Numbered from the stretch's first letter, positions 23,851-38,600 are shown. The stretch is 64,000 nt of DNA from Siphonodentalium dalli (GCA_032622095.1 CP136069.1:9378036-9442035), one strand, 5' to 3'. Notes: a model not told the origin generated them from the sequence alone. A program made the numbers and translations.

Positions 23851-26438
23851 GTATAGGTATAGAGTAGATAAACACACTGTATTACTGTCACATCATTGGG
23901 AGGTATAGGTATAGAGTAGATAAACACACTGTATTACTGTCTCATCATTGGGAGGTATAGGTATAGAGTAGATAAACACACTGTATTACTGTCTCATCAT
24001 TGGGAGGTATAGGTATAGAGTAGATACACACACTGTATTACTGTCACATCATTGGGAGTTATAGGTATAGAGTAGATAAATACACTGTATTACTGTCTCA
24101 TCATTGGGAGTTATAGGTATAGAGTAGATAAACACACTGTATTACTGTCTCATCATTGGGAGTTATAGGTATAGAGTAGATAAACACACTGTATTACTGT
24201 CTCATCATTGGGAGTTATAGGTATAGAGTAGATAAATACACTGTATTACTGTCTCATCATTGGGAGTTATAGGTATAGAGTAGATAAATACACTGTATTA
24301 CTGTCACATCATTGGGAGTTATAGGTATAGAGTAGATAAATACACTGTATTACTGTCACATCATTGGGAGTTATAGGTATAGAGTAGATAAATACACTGT
24401 ATTACTGTCTCATCATTGGGAGTTATAGGTATAGAGTAGATAAACACACTGTATTACTGTCACATCATTGGGAGGTATAGGTATAGCGTAGATAAATACA
24501 CTGTATTACTGTCTCATCATTGGGAGTTATAGGTATAGAGTAGATAAACACACTGTATTACTGTCTCATCATTGGGAGGTATAGGTATAGAGTAGATAAA
24601 CACACTGTATTACTGTCTCATCATTGGGAGGTATAGGTATAGCGTAGATAAATACACTGTATTACTGTCTCATCATTGGGAGTTATAGGTATAGAGTAGA
24701 TAAATACACTGTATTACTGTCACATCATTGGGAGTTATAGGTATAGAGTAGATAAATACACTGTATTACTGTCACATCATTGGGAGGTATAGGTATAGAG
24801 TAGATAAACACACTGTATTACTGTCTCATCATTGGGAGTTATAGGTATAGAGTAGATAAACACACTGTATTACTGTCTCATCATTGGGAGTTATAGGTAT
24901 AGAGTAGATAAACACACTGTATTACTGTCTCATCATTGGGAGGTATAGGTATAGAGTAGATAAATACACTGTATTACTGTCTCATCATTGGGAGGTATAG
25001 GTATAGAGTAGATAAACACACTGTATTACTGTCACATCATTGGGAGTTATAGGTATAGAGTAGATAAACACACTGTATTACTGTCACATCATTGGGAGTT
25101 ATAGGTATAGAGTAGATAAACACACTGTATTACTGTCACATCATTGGGAGTTATAGGTATAGAGTAGATAAACACACTGTATTACTGTCACATCATTGGG
25201 AGGTATAGGTATAGAGTAGATAAATACACTGTATTACTGTCACATCATTAGGAGTTATAGGTATAGAGTAGATAAACACACTGTATTACTGTCTCATCAT
25301 TGGGAGGTATAGGTATAGAGTAGATAAACACACTGTATTACTGTCTCATCATTGGGAGGTATAGGTATAGAGTAGATAAATACACTGTATTACTGTCACA
25401 TCATTGGGAGGTATAGGTATAGAGTAGATAAATACACTGTATTACTGTCACATCATTGGGAGGTATAGGTATAGAGTAGATAAATACACTGTATTACTGT
25501 CACATCATTGGGAGGTATAGGTATAGAGTAGATAAACACACTGTATTACTGTCACATCATTGGGAGGTATAGGTATAGAGTAGATAAATACACTGTATTA
25601 CTGTCACATCATTGGGAGTTATAGGTATAGAGTAGATAAACACACTGTATTACTGTCACATCATTGGGAGGTATAGGTATAGAGTAGATAAACACACTGT
25701 ATTACTGTCACATCATTGGGAGGTATAGGTATAGAGTAGATAAACACACTGTATTACTGTCACATCATTGGGAGTTATAGGTATAGAGTAGATAAATACA
25801 CTGTATTACTGTCACATCATTGGGAGTTATAGGTATAGAGTAGATAAATACACTGTATTACTGTCACATCATTGGGAGTTATAGGTATAGAGTAGATAAA
25901 CACACTGTATTACTGTCACATCATTGGGAGTTATAGGTATAGAGTAGATAAACACACTGTATTACTGTCTCATCATTGGGAGGTATAGGTATAGAGTAGA
26001 TAAACACACTGTATTACTGTCTCATCATTGGGAGGTATAGGTATAGAGTAGATAAACACACTGTATTACTGTCTCATCATTGGGAGTTATAGGTATAGAG
26101 TAGATAAATACACTGTATTACTGTCTCATCATTAGGAGTTATAGGTATAGAGTAGATAAATACACTGTATTACTGTCACATCATTGGGAGTTATAGGTAT
26201 AGAGTAGATAAACACACTGTATTACTGTCACATCATTGGGAGTTATAGGTATAGAGTAGATAAATACACTGTATTACTGTCACATCATTGGGAGGTATAG
26301 GTATAGAGTAGATAAACACACTGTATTACTGTCTCATCATTGGGAGGTATAGGTATAGAGTAGATAAATACACTGTATTACTGTCTCATCATTGGGAGTT
26401 ATAGGTATAGAGTAGATAAACACACTGTATTACTGTCA

Positions 26439-27199
26439 CATCATTGGGAGGTATAGGTATAGAGTAGATAAACACACTGTATTACTGTCACATCATTGGG
26501 AGGTATAGGTATAGAGTAGATAAATACACTGTATTACTGTCTCATCATTGGGAGGTATAGCGTAGATAAATACACTGTATTACTGTCTCATCATTGGGAG
26601 GTATGGCGTAGATAAATACACTGTATTACTGTCTCATCATTGGGAGGTATAGAGTAGATAAACACACTGTATTACTGTCACATCATTGGGAGGTATAGGT
26701 ATAGAGTAGATAAATACACTGTATTACTGTCTCATCATTGGGAGGTATAGGTATAGAGTAGATAAACACACTGTATTACTGTCATATCATTGGGAGTTAT
26801 AGGTATAGAGTAGATAAACACACTGTATTACTGTCTCATCATTGGGAGTTATAGGTATAGAGTAGATAAACACACTGTATTACTGTCACATCATTGGGAG
26901 TTATAGGTATAGAGTAGATAAACACACTGTATTACTGTCACATCATTGGGAGTTATAGGTATAGAGTAGATAAACACACTGTATTACTGTCTCATCATTG
27001 GGAGGTATAGGTATAGAGTAGATAAACACACTGTATTACTGTCTCATCATTGGGAGTTATAGGTATAGAGTAGATAAACACACTGTATTACTGTCTCATC
27101 ATTGGGAGGTATAGGTATAGAGTAGATAAATACACTGTATTACTGTCTCATCATTGGGAGGTATAGGTATAGAGTAGATAAACACACTGTATTACTGTC
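26439..27199. repeat. Higher-order block IV, copy A (761 bp)
   Basis: Repeated at 27,305-28,013 at offset 866 bp (17 monomers, three of them short), falling to 814 bp after a one-monomer loss in copy B. It is marked by three consecutive short monomers at 26,525-26,662, the middle one with G35 (GTATGGCGTAG), a change seen only in this pair of blocks. It also contains a T19 monomer (GTCATATC) near 26,782. Confidence 0.88.
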
Positions 27200-27304
27200 A
27201 CATCATTGGGAGTTATAGGTATAGAGTAGATAAACACACTGTATTACTGTCTCATCATTGGGAGTTATAGGTATAGAGTAGATAAATACACTGTATTACT
27301 GTCT

Positions 27305-28013
27305 CATCATTGGGAGGTATAGGTATAGAGTAGATAAACACACTGTATTACTGTCACATCATTGGGAGGTATAGGTATAGAGTAGATAAATACACTGTAT
27401 TACTGTCTCATCATTGGGAGGTATAGCGTAGATAAATACACTGTATTACTGTCTCATCATTGGGAGGTATGGCGTAGATAAATACACTGTATTACTGTCT
27501 CATCATTGGGAGGTATAGAGTAGATAAACACACTGTATTACTGTCACATCATTGGGAGGTATAGGTATAGAGTAGATAAATACACTGTATTACTGTCTCA
27601 TCATTGGGAGGTATAGGTATAGAGTAGATAAACACACTGTATTACTGTCATATCATTGGGAGTTATAGGTATAGAGTAGATAAACACACTGTATTACTGT
27701 CTCATCATTGGGAGTTATAGGTATAGAGTAGATAAACACACTGTATTACTGTCACATCATTGGGAGTTATAGGTATAGAGTAGATAAACACACTGTATTA
27801 CTGTCTCATCATTGGGAGGTATAGGTATAGAGTAGATAAACACACTGTATTACTGTCTCATCATTGGGAGTTATAGGTATAGAGTAGATAAACACACTGT
27901 ATTACTGTCTCATCATTGGGAGGTATAGGTATAGAGTAGATAAATACACTGTATTACTGTCTCATCATTGGGAGGTATAGGTATAGAGTAGATAAACACA
28001 CTGTATTACTGTC
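27305..28013. repeat. Higher-order block IV, copy B (709 bp)
   Basis: Second copy of 26,439-27,199. The three short monomers, including the G35 one, are at 27,391-27,528. Copy A has two adjacent A18/T31 monomers near 26,890-26,990 where copy B has one, so B lost or A gained one monomer. The copies part at 28,014 (T18) against 27,200 (A18). Confidence 0.87.
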
Positions 28014-29545
28014 TCATCATTGGGAGGTATAGAGTAGATAAACACACTGTATTACTGTCTCATCATTGGGAGGTATAGGTATAGAGTAGATAAATACACT
28101 GTATTACTGTCTCATCATTGGGAGGTATAGGTATAGAGTAGATAAACACACTGTATTACTGTCTCATCATTGGGAGTTATAGGTATAGAGTAGATAAACA
28201 CACTGTATTACTGTCTCATCATTGGGAGTTATAGGTATAGAGTAGATAAACACACTGTATTACTGTCTCATCATTAGGAGTTATAGGTATAGAGTAGATA
28301 AACACACTGTATTACTGTCTCATCATTGGGAGGTATAGGTATAGAGTAGATAAACACACTGTATTACTGTCACATCATTGGGAGGTATAGGTATAGAGTA
28401 GATAAATACACTGTATTACTGTCTCATCATTGGGAGGTATAGGTATAGAGTAGATAAACACACTGTATTACTGTCTCATCATTGGGAGGTATAGGTATAG
28501 AGTAGATAAACACACTGTATTACTGTCTCATCATTGGGAGTTATAGGTATAGAGTAGATAAACACACTGTATTACTGTCTCATCATTGGGAGTTATAGGT
28601 ATAGAGTAGATAAACACACTGTATTACTGTCTCATCATTGGGAGTTATAGGTATAGAGTAGATAAACACACTGTATTACTGTCTCATCATTGGGAGGTAT
28701 AGGTATAGAGTAGATAAACACACTGTATTACTGTCTCATCATTGGGAGTTATAGGTATAGAGTAGATAAATACACTGTATTACTGTCACATCATTGGGAG
28801 GTATAGGTATAGAGTAGATAAATACACTGTATTACTGTCTCATCATTGGGAGTTATAGGTATAGAGTAGATAAACACACTGTATTACTGTCACATCATTG
28901 GGAGTTATAGGTATAGAGTAGATAAATACACTGTATTACTGTCTCATCATTAGGAGTTATAGGTATAGAGTAGATAAATACACTGTATTACTGTCTCATC
29001 ATTAGGAGTTATAGGTATAGAGTAGATAAATACACTGTATTACTGTCTCATCATTAGGAGGTATAGGTATAGAGTAGATAAATACACTGTATTACTGTCT
29101 CATCATTGGGAGGTATAGGTATAGAGTAGATAAACACACTGTATTACTGTCTCATCATTGGGAGTTATAGGTATAGAGTAGATAAACACACTGTATTACT
29201 GTCTCATCATTGGGAGGTATAGGTATAGAGTAGATAAACACACTGTATTACTGTCACATCATTGGGAGGTATAGGTATAGAGTAGATAAACACACTGTAT
29301 TACTGTCTCATCATTGGGAGGTATAGAGTAGATAAATACACTGTATTACTGTCTCATCATTGGGAGGTATAGGTATAGAGTAGATAAATACACTGTATTA
29401 CTGTCTCATCATTGGGAGTTATAGGTATAGAGTAGATAAACACACTGTATTACTGTCTCATCATTGGGAGTTATAGGTATAGAGTAGATAAATACACTGT
29501 ATTACTGTCACATCATTGGGAGTTATAGGTATAGAGTAGATAAAC

Positions 29546-30206
29546 ACACTGTATTACTGTCTCATCATTGGGAGGTATAGGTATAGAGTAGATAAACACA
29601 CTGTATTACTGTCTCATCATTGGGAGTTATAGGTATAGAGTAGATAAACACACTGTATTACTGTCTCATCATTGGGAGGTATAGGTATAGAGTAGATAAA
29701 TACACTGTATTACTGTCACATCATTGGGAGGTATAGAGTAGATAAACACACTGTATTACTGTCTCATCATTGGGAGGTATAGGTATAGAGTAGATAAACA
29801 CACTGTATTACTGTCTCATCATTGGGAGGTATAGCGTAGATAAATACACTGTATTACTGTCTCATCATTGGGAGTTATAGGTATAGAGTAGATAAACACA
29901 CTGTATTACTGTCACATCATTGGGAGTTATAGGTATAGAGTAGATAAACACACTGTATTACTGTCTCATCATTGGGAGGTATAGGTATAGAGTAGATAAA
30001 CACACTGTATTACTGTCACATCATTGGGAGTTATAGGTATAGAGTAGATAAACACACTGTATTACTGTCTCATCATTGGGAGTTATAGGTATAGAGTAGA
30101 TAAACACACTGTATTACTGTCTCATCATTGGGAGGTATAGGTATAGAGTAGATAAACACACTGTATTACTGTCTCATCATTGGGAGTTATAGGTATAGAG
30201 TAGATA
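29546..30206. repeat. Higher-order block V, copy A (661 bp)
   Basis: Matches 30,614-31,274 at offset 1,068 bp (21 monomers, four of them short). It contains an A18 short monomer and a C43 short monomer within three monomers of each other (about 29,700-29,850). The match ends at 30,207, where this copy has C at position 51 (GATACACAC), a rare change also seen near 24,027 and 52,052. Confidence 0.87.
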
Positions 30207-30313
30207 CACACACTGTATTACTGTCTCATCATTGGGAGGTATAGGTATAGAGTAGATAAACACACTGTATTACTGTCTCATCATTGGGAGTTATAGGTAT
30301 AGAGTAGATAAAC

Positions 30314-30733
30314 ACACTGTATTACTGTCTCATCATTGGGAGGTATAGGTATAGAGTAGATAAACACACTGTATTACTGTCTCATCATTGGGAGTTATAG
30401 GTATAGAGTAGATAAACACACTGTATTACTGTCACATCATTGGGAGGTATAGAGTAGATAAATACACTGTATTACTGTCTCATCATTGGGAGGTATAGGT
30501 ATAGAGTAGATAAACACACTGTATTACTGTCTCATCATTGGGAGTTATAGGTATAGAGTAGATAAACACACTGTATTACTGTCACATCATTGGGAGGTAT
30601 AGAGTAGATAAATACACTGTATTACTGTCTCATCATTGGGAGGTATAGGTATAGAGTAGATAAACACACTGTATTACTGTCTCATCATTGGGAGTTATAG
30701 GTATAGAGTAGATAAACACACTGTATTACTGTC
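30314..30733. repeat. 150-bp trimer, about 2.8 copies
   Basis: A three-monomer unit (52 + 52 + 46 bp) repeats: 30,314-30,583 equals 30,464-30,733 at offset 150 bp. Each period contains a short A18/G31 monomer, a full G31 monomer and a full T31 monomer. It sits between the two copies of block V and makes up part of their 1,068-bp period. Confidence 0.87.
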
Positions 30734-31274
30734 TCATCATTGGGAGGTATAGGTATAGAGTAGATAAATACACTGTATTACTGTCACATCATTGGGAGGT
30801 ATAGAGTAGATAAACACACTGTATTACTGTCTCATCATTGGGAGGTATAGGTATAGAGTAGATAAACACACTGTATTACTGTCTCATCATTGGGAGGTAT
30901 AGCGTAGATAAATACACTGTATTACTGTCTCATCATTGGGAGTTATAGGTATAGAGTAGATAAACACACTGTATTACTGTCACATCATTGGGAGTTATAG
31001 GTATAGAGTAGATAAACACACTGTATTACTGTCTCATCATTGGGAGGTATAGGTATAGAGTAGATAAACACACTGTATTACTGTCACATCATTGGGAGTT
31101 ATAGGTATAGAGTAGATAAACACACTGTATTACTGTCTCATCATTGGGAGTTATAGGTATAGAGTAGATAAACACACTGTATTACTGTCTCATCATTGGG
31201 AGGTATAGGTATAGAGTAGATAAACACACTGTATTACTGTCTCATCATTGGGAGTTATAGGTATAGAGTAGATA
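30614..31274. repeat. Higher-order block V, copy B (661 bp)
   Basis: Partner of 29,546-30,206. I saw no substitution between copies until 31,275. The left part overlaps the 150-bp trimer repeat, so the trimer expansion and the block duplication are nested. Confidence 0.87.
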
Positions 31275-33350
31275 AACACACTGTATTACTGTCTCATCAT
31301 TGGGAGTTATAGGTATAGAGTAGATAAACACACTGTATTACTGTCTCATCATTAGGAGTTATAGGTATAGAGTAGATAAACACACTGTATTACTGTCTCA
31401 TCATTGGGAGTTATAGGTATAGAGTAGATAAATACACTGTATTACTGTCTCATCATTGGGAGTTATATGTATAGAGTAGATAAACACACTGTATTACTGT
31501 CACATCATTGGGAGGTATAGGTATAGAGTAGATAAACACACTGTATTACTGTCTCATCATTGGGAGGTATAGGTATAGAGTAGATAAACACACTGTATTA
31601 CTGTCTCATCATTGGGAGGTATAGGTATAGAGTAGATAAATACACTGTATTACTGTCTCATCATTGGAAGGTATAGAGTAGATAAACACACTGTATTACT
31701 GTCTCATCATTGGGAGTTATAGGTATAGAGTAGATAAACACACTGTATTACTGTCTCATCATTGGGAGTTATAGGTATAGAGTAGATAAACACACTGTAT
31801 TACTGTCTCATCATTGGGAGGTATAGGTATAGAGTAGATAAACACACTGTATTACTGTCACATCATTGGGAGTTATAGGTATAGAGTAGATAAACACACT
31901 GTATTACTGTCACATCATTGGGAGTTATAGGTATAGAGTAGATAAATACACTGTATTACTGTCTCATCATTGGGAGTTATAGGTATAGAGTAGATAAACA
32001 CACTGTATTACTGTCACATCATTGGGAGTTATAGGTATAGAGTAGATAAATACACTGTATTACTGTCTCATCATTGGGAGTTATAGGTATAGAGTAGATA
32101 AACACACTGTATTACTGTCTCATCATTGGGAGTTATAGGTATAGAGTAGATAAACACACTGTATTACTGTCACATCATTGGGAGGTATAGGTATAGAGTA
32201 GATAAACACACTGTATTACTGTCACATCATTGGGAGTTATAGGTATAGAGTAGATAAATACACTGTATTACTGTCTCATCATTGGGAGTTATAGGTATAG
32301 AGTAGATAAACACACTGTATTACTGTCACATCATTGGGAGGTATAGGTATAGAGTAGATAAACACACTGTATTACTGTCATATCATTGGGAGTTATAGGT
32401 ATAGAGTAGATAAACACACTGTATTACTGTCACATCATTGGGAGGTATAGGTATAGAGTAGATAAACACACTGTATTACTGTCACATCATTGGGAGGTAT
32501 AGGTATAGAGTAGATAAACACACTGTATTACTGTCACATCATTGGGAGGTATAGGTATAGAGTAGATAAACACACTGTATTACTGTCTCATCATTGGGAG
32601 TTATAGGTATAGAGTAGATAAACACACTGTATTACTGTCTCATCATTAGGAGGTATAGGTATAGAGTAGATAAACACACTGTATTACTGTCTCATCATTG
32701 GGAGTTATAGGTATAGAGTAGATAAATACACTGTATTACTGTCATATCATTGGGAGTTATAGGTATAGAGTAGATAAATACACTGTATTACTGTCTCATC
32801 ATTGGGAGGTATAGGTATAGAGTAGATAAACACACTGTATTACTGTCTCATCATTAGGAGGTATAGGTATAGAGTAGATAAACACACTGTATTACTGTCT
32901 CATCATTGGGAGTTATAGGTATAGAGTAGATAAATACACTGTATTACTGTCTCATCATTGGGAGTTATAGGTATAGAGTAGATAAACACACTGTATTACT
33001 GTCTCATCATTGGGAGTTATAGGTATAGAGTAGATAAATACACTGTATTACTGTCACATCATTGGGAGTTATAGGTATAGAGTAGATAAACACACTGTAT
33101 TACTGTCACATCATTGGGAGGTATAGGTATAGAGTAGATAAACACACTGTATTACTGTCTCATCATTGGGAGTTATAGGTATAGAGTAGATAAACACACT
33201 GTATTACTGTCTCATCATTGGGAGTTATAGGTATAGAGTAGATAAACACACTGTATTACTGTCTCATCATTGGGAGTTATAGGTATAGAGTAGATAAACA
33301 CACTGTATTACTGTCTCATCATTGGGAGGTATAGGTATAGAGTAGATAAA

Positions 33351-34130
33351 CACACTGTATTACTGTCTCATCATTAGGAGGTATAGGTATAGAGTAGATA
33401 AATACACTGTATTACTGTCACATCATTGGGAGGTATAGGTATAGAGTAGATAAACACACTGTATTACTGTCTCATCATTAGGAGGTATAGGTATAGAGTA
33501 GATAAATACACTGTATTACTGTCTCATCATTGGGAGGTATAGGTATAGAGTAGATAAACACACTGTATTACTGTCTCATCATTAGGAGGTATAGGTATAG
33601 AGTAGATAAATACACTGTATTACTGTCACATCATTGGGAGGTATAGGTATAGAGTAGATAAACACACTGTATTACTGTCTCATCATTAGGAGGTATAGGT
33701 ATAGAGTAGATAAATACACTGTATTACTGTCACATCATTGGGAGGTATAGGTATAGAGTAGATAAACACACTGTATTACTGTCTCATCATTGGGAGTTAT
33801 AGGTATAGAGTAGATAAACACACTGTATTACTGTCTCATCATTGGGAGGTATAGGTATAGAGTAGATAAACACACTGTATTACTGTCTCATCATTAGGAG
33901 GTATAGGTATAGAGTAGATAAATACACTGTATTACTGTCTCATCATTGGGAGTTATAGGTATAGAGTAGATAAACACACTGTATTACTGTCTCATCATTA
34001 GGAGGTATAGGTATAGAGTAGATAAATACACTGTATTACTGTCACATCATTGGGAGGTATAGGTATAGAGTAGATAAACACACTGTATTACTGTCTCATC
34101 ATTAGGAGGTATAGGTATAGAGTAGATAAA
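33351..34130. repeat. Alternating 104-bp dimer region
   Basis: Fifteen full-length monomers in which an A26/G31 monomer (TTAGGAGG) alternates with a G26 monomer. ATTAGG starts at 33,373, 33,477, 33,581, 33,685, 33,893, 33,997 and 34,101, all multiples of 104 bp apart; the one skipped slot (33,789) holds a G26/T31 monomer. The A26/G31 combination is much rarer elsewhere, where A26 usually goes with T31. Confidence 0.87.
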
Positions 34131-34910
34131 TACACTGTATTACTGTCTCATCATTGGGAGGTATAGGTATAGAGTAGATAAACACACTGTATTACTGTCA
34201 CATCATTGGGAGTTATAGGTATAGAGTAGATAAACACACTGTATTACTGTCTCATCATTGGGAGTTATAGGTATAGAGTAGATAAACACACTGTATTACT
34301 GTCACATCATTGGGAGTTATAGGTATAGAGTAGATAAACACACTGTATTACTGTCTCATCATTGGGAGGTATAGGTATAGAGTAGATAAACACACTGTAT
34401 TACTGTCTCATCATTGGGAGTTATAGGTATAGAGTAGATAAACACACTGTATTACTGTCTCATCATTGGGAGGTATAGGTATAGAGTAGATAAACACACT
34501 GTATTACTGTCACATCATTGGGAGTTATAGGTATAGAGTAGATAAACACACTGTATTACTGTCTCATCATTGGGAGTTATAGGTATAGAGTAGATAAACA
34601 CACTGTATTACTGTCTCATCATTGGGAGTTATAGGTATAGAGTAGATAAACACACTGTATTACTGTCTCATCATTGGGAGGTATAGGTATAGAGTAGATA
34701 AACACACTGTATTACTGTCTCATCATTGGGAGGTATAGGTATAGAGTAGATAAACACACTGTATTACTGTCTCATCATTGGGAGTTATAGGTATAGAGTA
34801 GATAAATACACTGTATTACTGTCTCATCATTGGGAGTTATAGGTATAGAGTAGATAAATACACTGTATTACTGTCTCATCATTGGGAGTTATAGGTATAG
34901 AGTAGATAAA

Positions 34911-34953
34911 TACACTGTATTACTGTCACATCATTGGGAGGTATAGGTATAAA
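34911..34953. repeat. 43-bp monomer
   Basis: A monomer missing nine bases, so that GGTATAGAGTAGATAAA reads GGTATAAA. ATA occurs at both ends of the lost segment (positions 39-41 and 48-50), consistent with a deletion between three-base repeats. The result contains TATAAA. It carries T1, A18 and G31. Confidence 0.93.
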
Positions 34954-35161
34954 CACACTGTATTACTGTCTCATCATTGGGAGGTATAGGTATAGAGTAG
35001 ATAAACACACTGTATTACTGTCTCATCATTGGGAGTTATAGGTATAGAGTAGATAAATACACTGTATTACTGTCTCATCATTGGGAGTTATAGGTATAGA
35101 GTAGATAAATACACTGTATTACTGTCTCATCATTGGGAGTTATAGGTATAGAGTAGATAAA

Positions 35162-35204
35162 TACACTGTATTACTGTCACATCATTGGGAGGTATAGGTA
35201 TAAA
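35162..35204. repeat. 43-bp monomer
   Basis: Second copy of the nine-base-deleted monomer, 251 bp (four 52-bp monomers plus itself) after the first. The following monomers (C1/G31, then C1/T31, then T1/T31) repeat the order seen after the first. Confidence 0.93.
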
Positions 35205-35568
35205 CACACTGTATTACTGTCTCATCATTGGGAGGTATAGGTATAGAGTAGATAAACACACTGTATTACTGTCTCATCATTGGGAGTTATAGGTATAGAG
35301 TAGATAAATACACTGTATTACTGTCTCATCATTGGGAGTTATAGGTATAGAGTAGATAAATACACTGTATTACTGTCTCATCATTGGGAGTTATAGGTAT
35401 AGAGTAGATAAATACACTGTATTACTGTCTCATCATTGGGAGTTATAGGTATAGAGTAGATAAATACACTGTATTACTGTCTCATCATTGGGAGTTATAG
35501 GTATAGAGTAGATAAATACACTGTATTACTGTCTCATCATTGGGAGTTATAGGTATAGAGTAGATAAA

Positions 35569-35611
35569 TACACTGTATTACTGTCACATCATTGGGAGGT
35601 ATAGGTATAAA
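35569..35611. repeat. 43-bp monomer
   Basis: Third and last nine-base-deleted monomer, 407 bp after the second. The interval after the second copy holds seven full monomers, against four after the first, the extra three being identical T1/T18/T31 monomers. That suggests single-monomer expansion inside a duplicated block. Confidence 0.93.
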
Positions 35612-38600
35612 CACACTGTATTACTGTCTCATCATTGGGAGGTATAGGTATAGAGTAGATAAACACACTGTATTACTGTCTCATCATTGGGAGTTATAGG
35701 TATAGAGTAGATAAATACACTGTATTACTGTCATATCATTGGGAGTTATAGGTATAGAGTAGATAAATACACTGTATTACTGTCTCATCATTGGGAGTTA
35801 TAGGTATAGAGTAGATAAACACACTGTATTACTGTCTCATCATTAGGAGGTATAGGTATAGAGTAGATAAACACACTGTATTACTGTCACATCATTGGGA
35901 GGTATAGGTATAGAGTAGATAAACACACTGTATTACTGTCTCATCATTAGGAGGTATAGGTATAGAGTAGATAAACACACTGTATTACTGTCTCATCATT
36001 GGGAGTTATAGGTATAGAGTAGATAAATACACTGTATTACTGTCTCATCATTGGGAGTTATAGGTATAGAGTAGATAAACACACTGTATTACTGTCTCAT
36101 CATTGGGAGTTATAGGTATAGAGTAGATAAATACACTGTATTACTGTCATATCATTGGGAGTTATAGGTATAGAGTAGATAAATACACTGTATTACTGTC
36201 ACATCATTGGGAGTTATAGGTATAGAGTAGATAAACACACTGTATTACTGTCACATCATTGGGAGGTATAGGTATAGAGTAGATAAACACACTGTATTAC
36301 TGTCACATCATTGGGAGGTATAGGTATACAGTAGATAAACACACTGTATTACTGTCTCATCATTGGGAGGTATAGGTATAGAGTAGATAAATACACTGTA
36401 TTACTGTCACATCATTGGGAGTTATAGGTATAGAGTAGATAAACACACTGTATTACTGTCTCATCATTGGGAGTTATAGGTATAGAGTAGATAAATACAC
36501 TGTATTACTGTCACATCATTAGGAGTTATAGGTATAGAGTAGATAAACACACTGTATTACTGTCTCATCATTGGGAGTTATAGGTATAGAGTAGATAAAT
36601 ACACTGTATTACTGTCTCATCATTGGGAGTTATAGGTATAGAGTAGATAAATACACTGTATTACTGTCTCATCATTGGGAGGTATAGGTATAGAGTAGAT
36701 AAATACACTGTATTACTGTCACATCATTGGGAGGTATAGGTATAGAGTAGATAAATACACTGTATTACTGTCTCATCATTGGGAGGTATAGGTATAGAGT
36801 AGATAAATACACTGTATTACTGTCATATCATTGGGAGGTATAGGTATAGAGTAGATAAATACACTGTATTACTGTCTCATCATTGGGAGGTATAGGTATA
36901 GAGTAGATAAACACACTGTATTACTGTCTCATCATTGGGAGGTATACGTATAGAGTAGATAAACACACTGTATTACTGTCACATCATTGGGAGGTATAGG
37001 TATAGAGTAGATAAACACACTGTATTACTGTCTCATCATTGGGAGTTATAGGTATAGAGTAGATAAATACACTGTATTACTGTCTCATCATTGGGAGGTA
37101 TAGGTATAGAGTAGATAAATACACTGTATTACTGTCATATCATTGGGAGGTATAGGTATAGAGTAGATAAACACACTGTATTACTGTCACATCATTGGGA
37201 GGTATAGGTATAGAGTAGATAAACACACTGTATTACTGTCACATCATTGGGAGTTATAGGTATAGAGTAGATAAATACACTGTATTACTGTCACATCATT
37301 AGGAGTTATAGGTATAGAGTAGATAAACACACTGTATTACTGTCACATCATTGGGAGTTATAGGTATAGAGTAGATAAATACACTGTATTACTGTCTCAT
37401 CATTAGGAGGTATAGAGTAGATAAATACACTGTATTACTGTCTCATCATTGGGAGTTATAGGTATAGAGTAGATAAACACACTGTATTACTGTCTCATCA
37501 TTGGGAGTTATAGGTATAGAGTAGATAAATACACTGTATTACTGTCACATCATTGGGAGTTATAGGTATAGAGTAGATAAATACACTGTATTACTGTCTC
37601 ATCATTGGGAGTTATAGGTATAGAGTAGATAAACACACTGTATTACTGTCACATCATTGGGAGTTATAGGTATAGAGTAGATAAATACACTGTATTACTG
37701 TCACATCATTGGGAGTTATAGGTATAGAGTAGATAAATACACTGTATTACTGTCTCATCATTGGGAGTTATAGGTATAGAGTAGATAAACACACTGTATT
37801 ACTGTCTCATCATTGGGAGGTATAGGTATAGAGTAGATAAATACACTGTATTACTGTCACATCATTGGGAGGTATAGGTATAGAGTAGATAAATACACTG
37901 TATTACTGTCTCATCATTGGGAGTTATAGGTATAGAGTAGATAAATACACTGTATTACTGTCTCATCATTGGGAGTTATAGGTATAGAGTAGATAAACAC
38001 ACTGTATTACTGTCTCATCATTGGGAGGTATAGGTATAGAGTAGATAAATACACTGTATTACTGTCTCATCATTGGGAGGTATAGAGTAGATAAACACAC
38101 TGTATTACTGTCTCATCATTGGGAGTTATAGGTATAGAGTAGATAAATACACTGTATTACTGTCTCATCATTGGGAGGTATAGGTATAGAGTAGATAAAC
38201 ACACTGTATTACTGTCTCATCATTGGGAGTTATAGGTATAGAGTAGATAAACACACTGTATTACTGTCACATCATTGGGAGGTATAGGTATAGAGTAGAT
38301 AAATACACTGTATTACTGTCTCATCATTGGGAGTTATAGGTATAGAGTAGATAAACACACTGTATTACTGTCACATCATTGGGAGGTATAGGTATAGAGT
38401 AGATAAATACACTGTATTACTGTCTCATCATTAGGAGGTATAGGTATAGAGTAGATAAATACACTGTATTACTGTCTCATCATTGGGAGTTATAGGTATA
38501 GAGTAGATAAACACACTGTATTACTGTCACATCATTGGGAGGTATAGGTATAGAGTAGATAAATACACTGTATTACTGTCTCATCATTGGGAGTTATAGG

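Noticed and set aside
34947-34953. TATA-box promoters in 43-bp and 44-bp monomers and near 59,289
   Set aside because: TATAAA arises as a by-product of deletions, or of a T at position 47 (TATATAAA near 59,289). No gene follows any of them, and in AT-rich DNA the motif is weak evidence.
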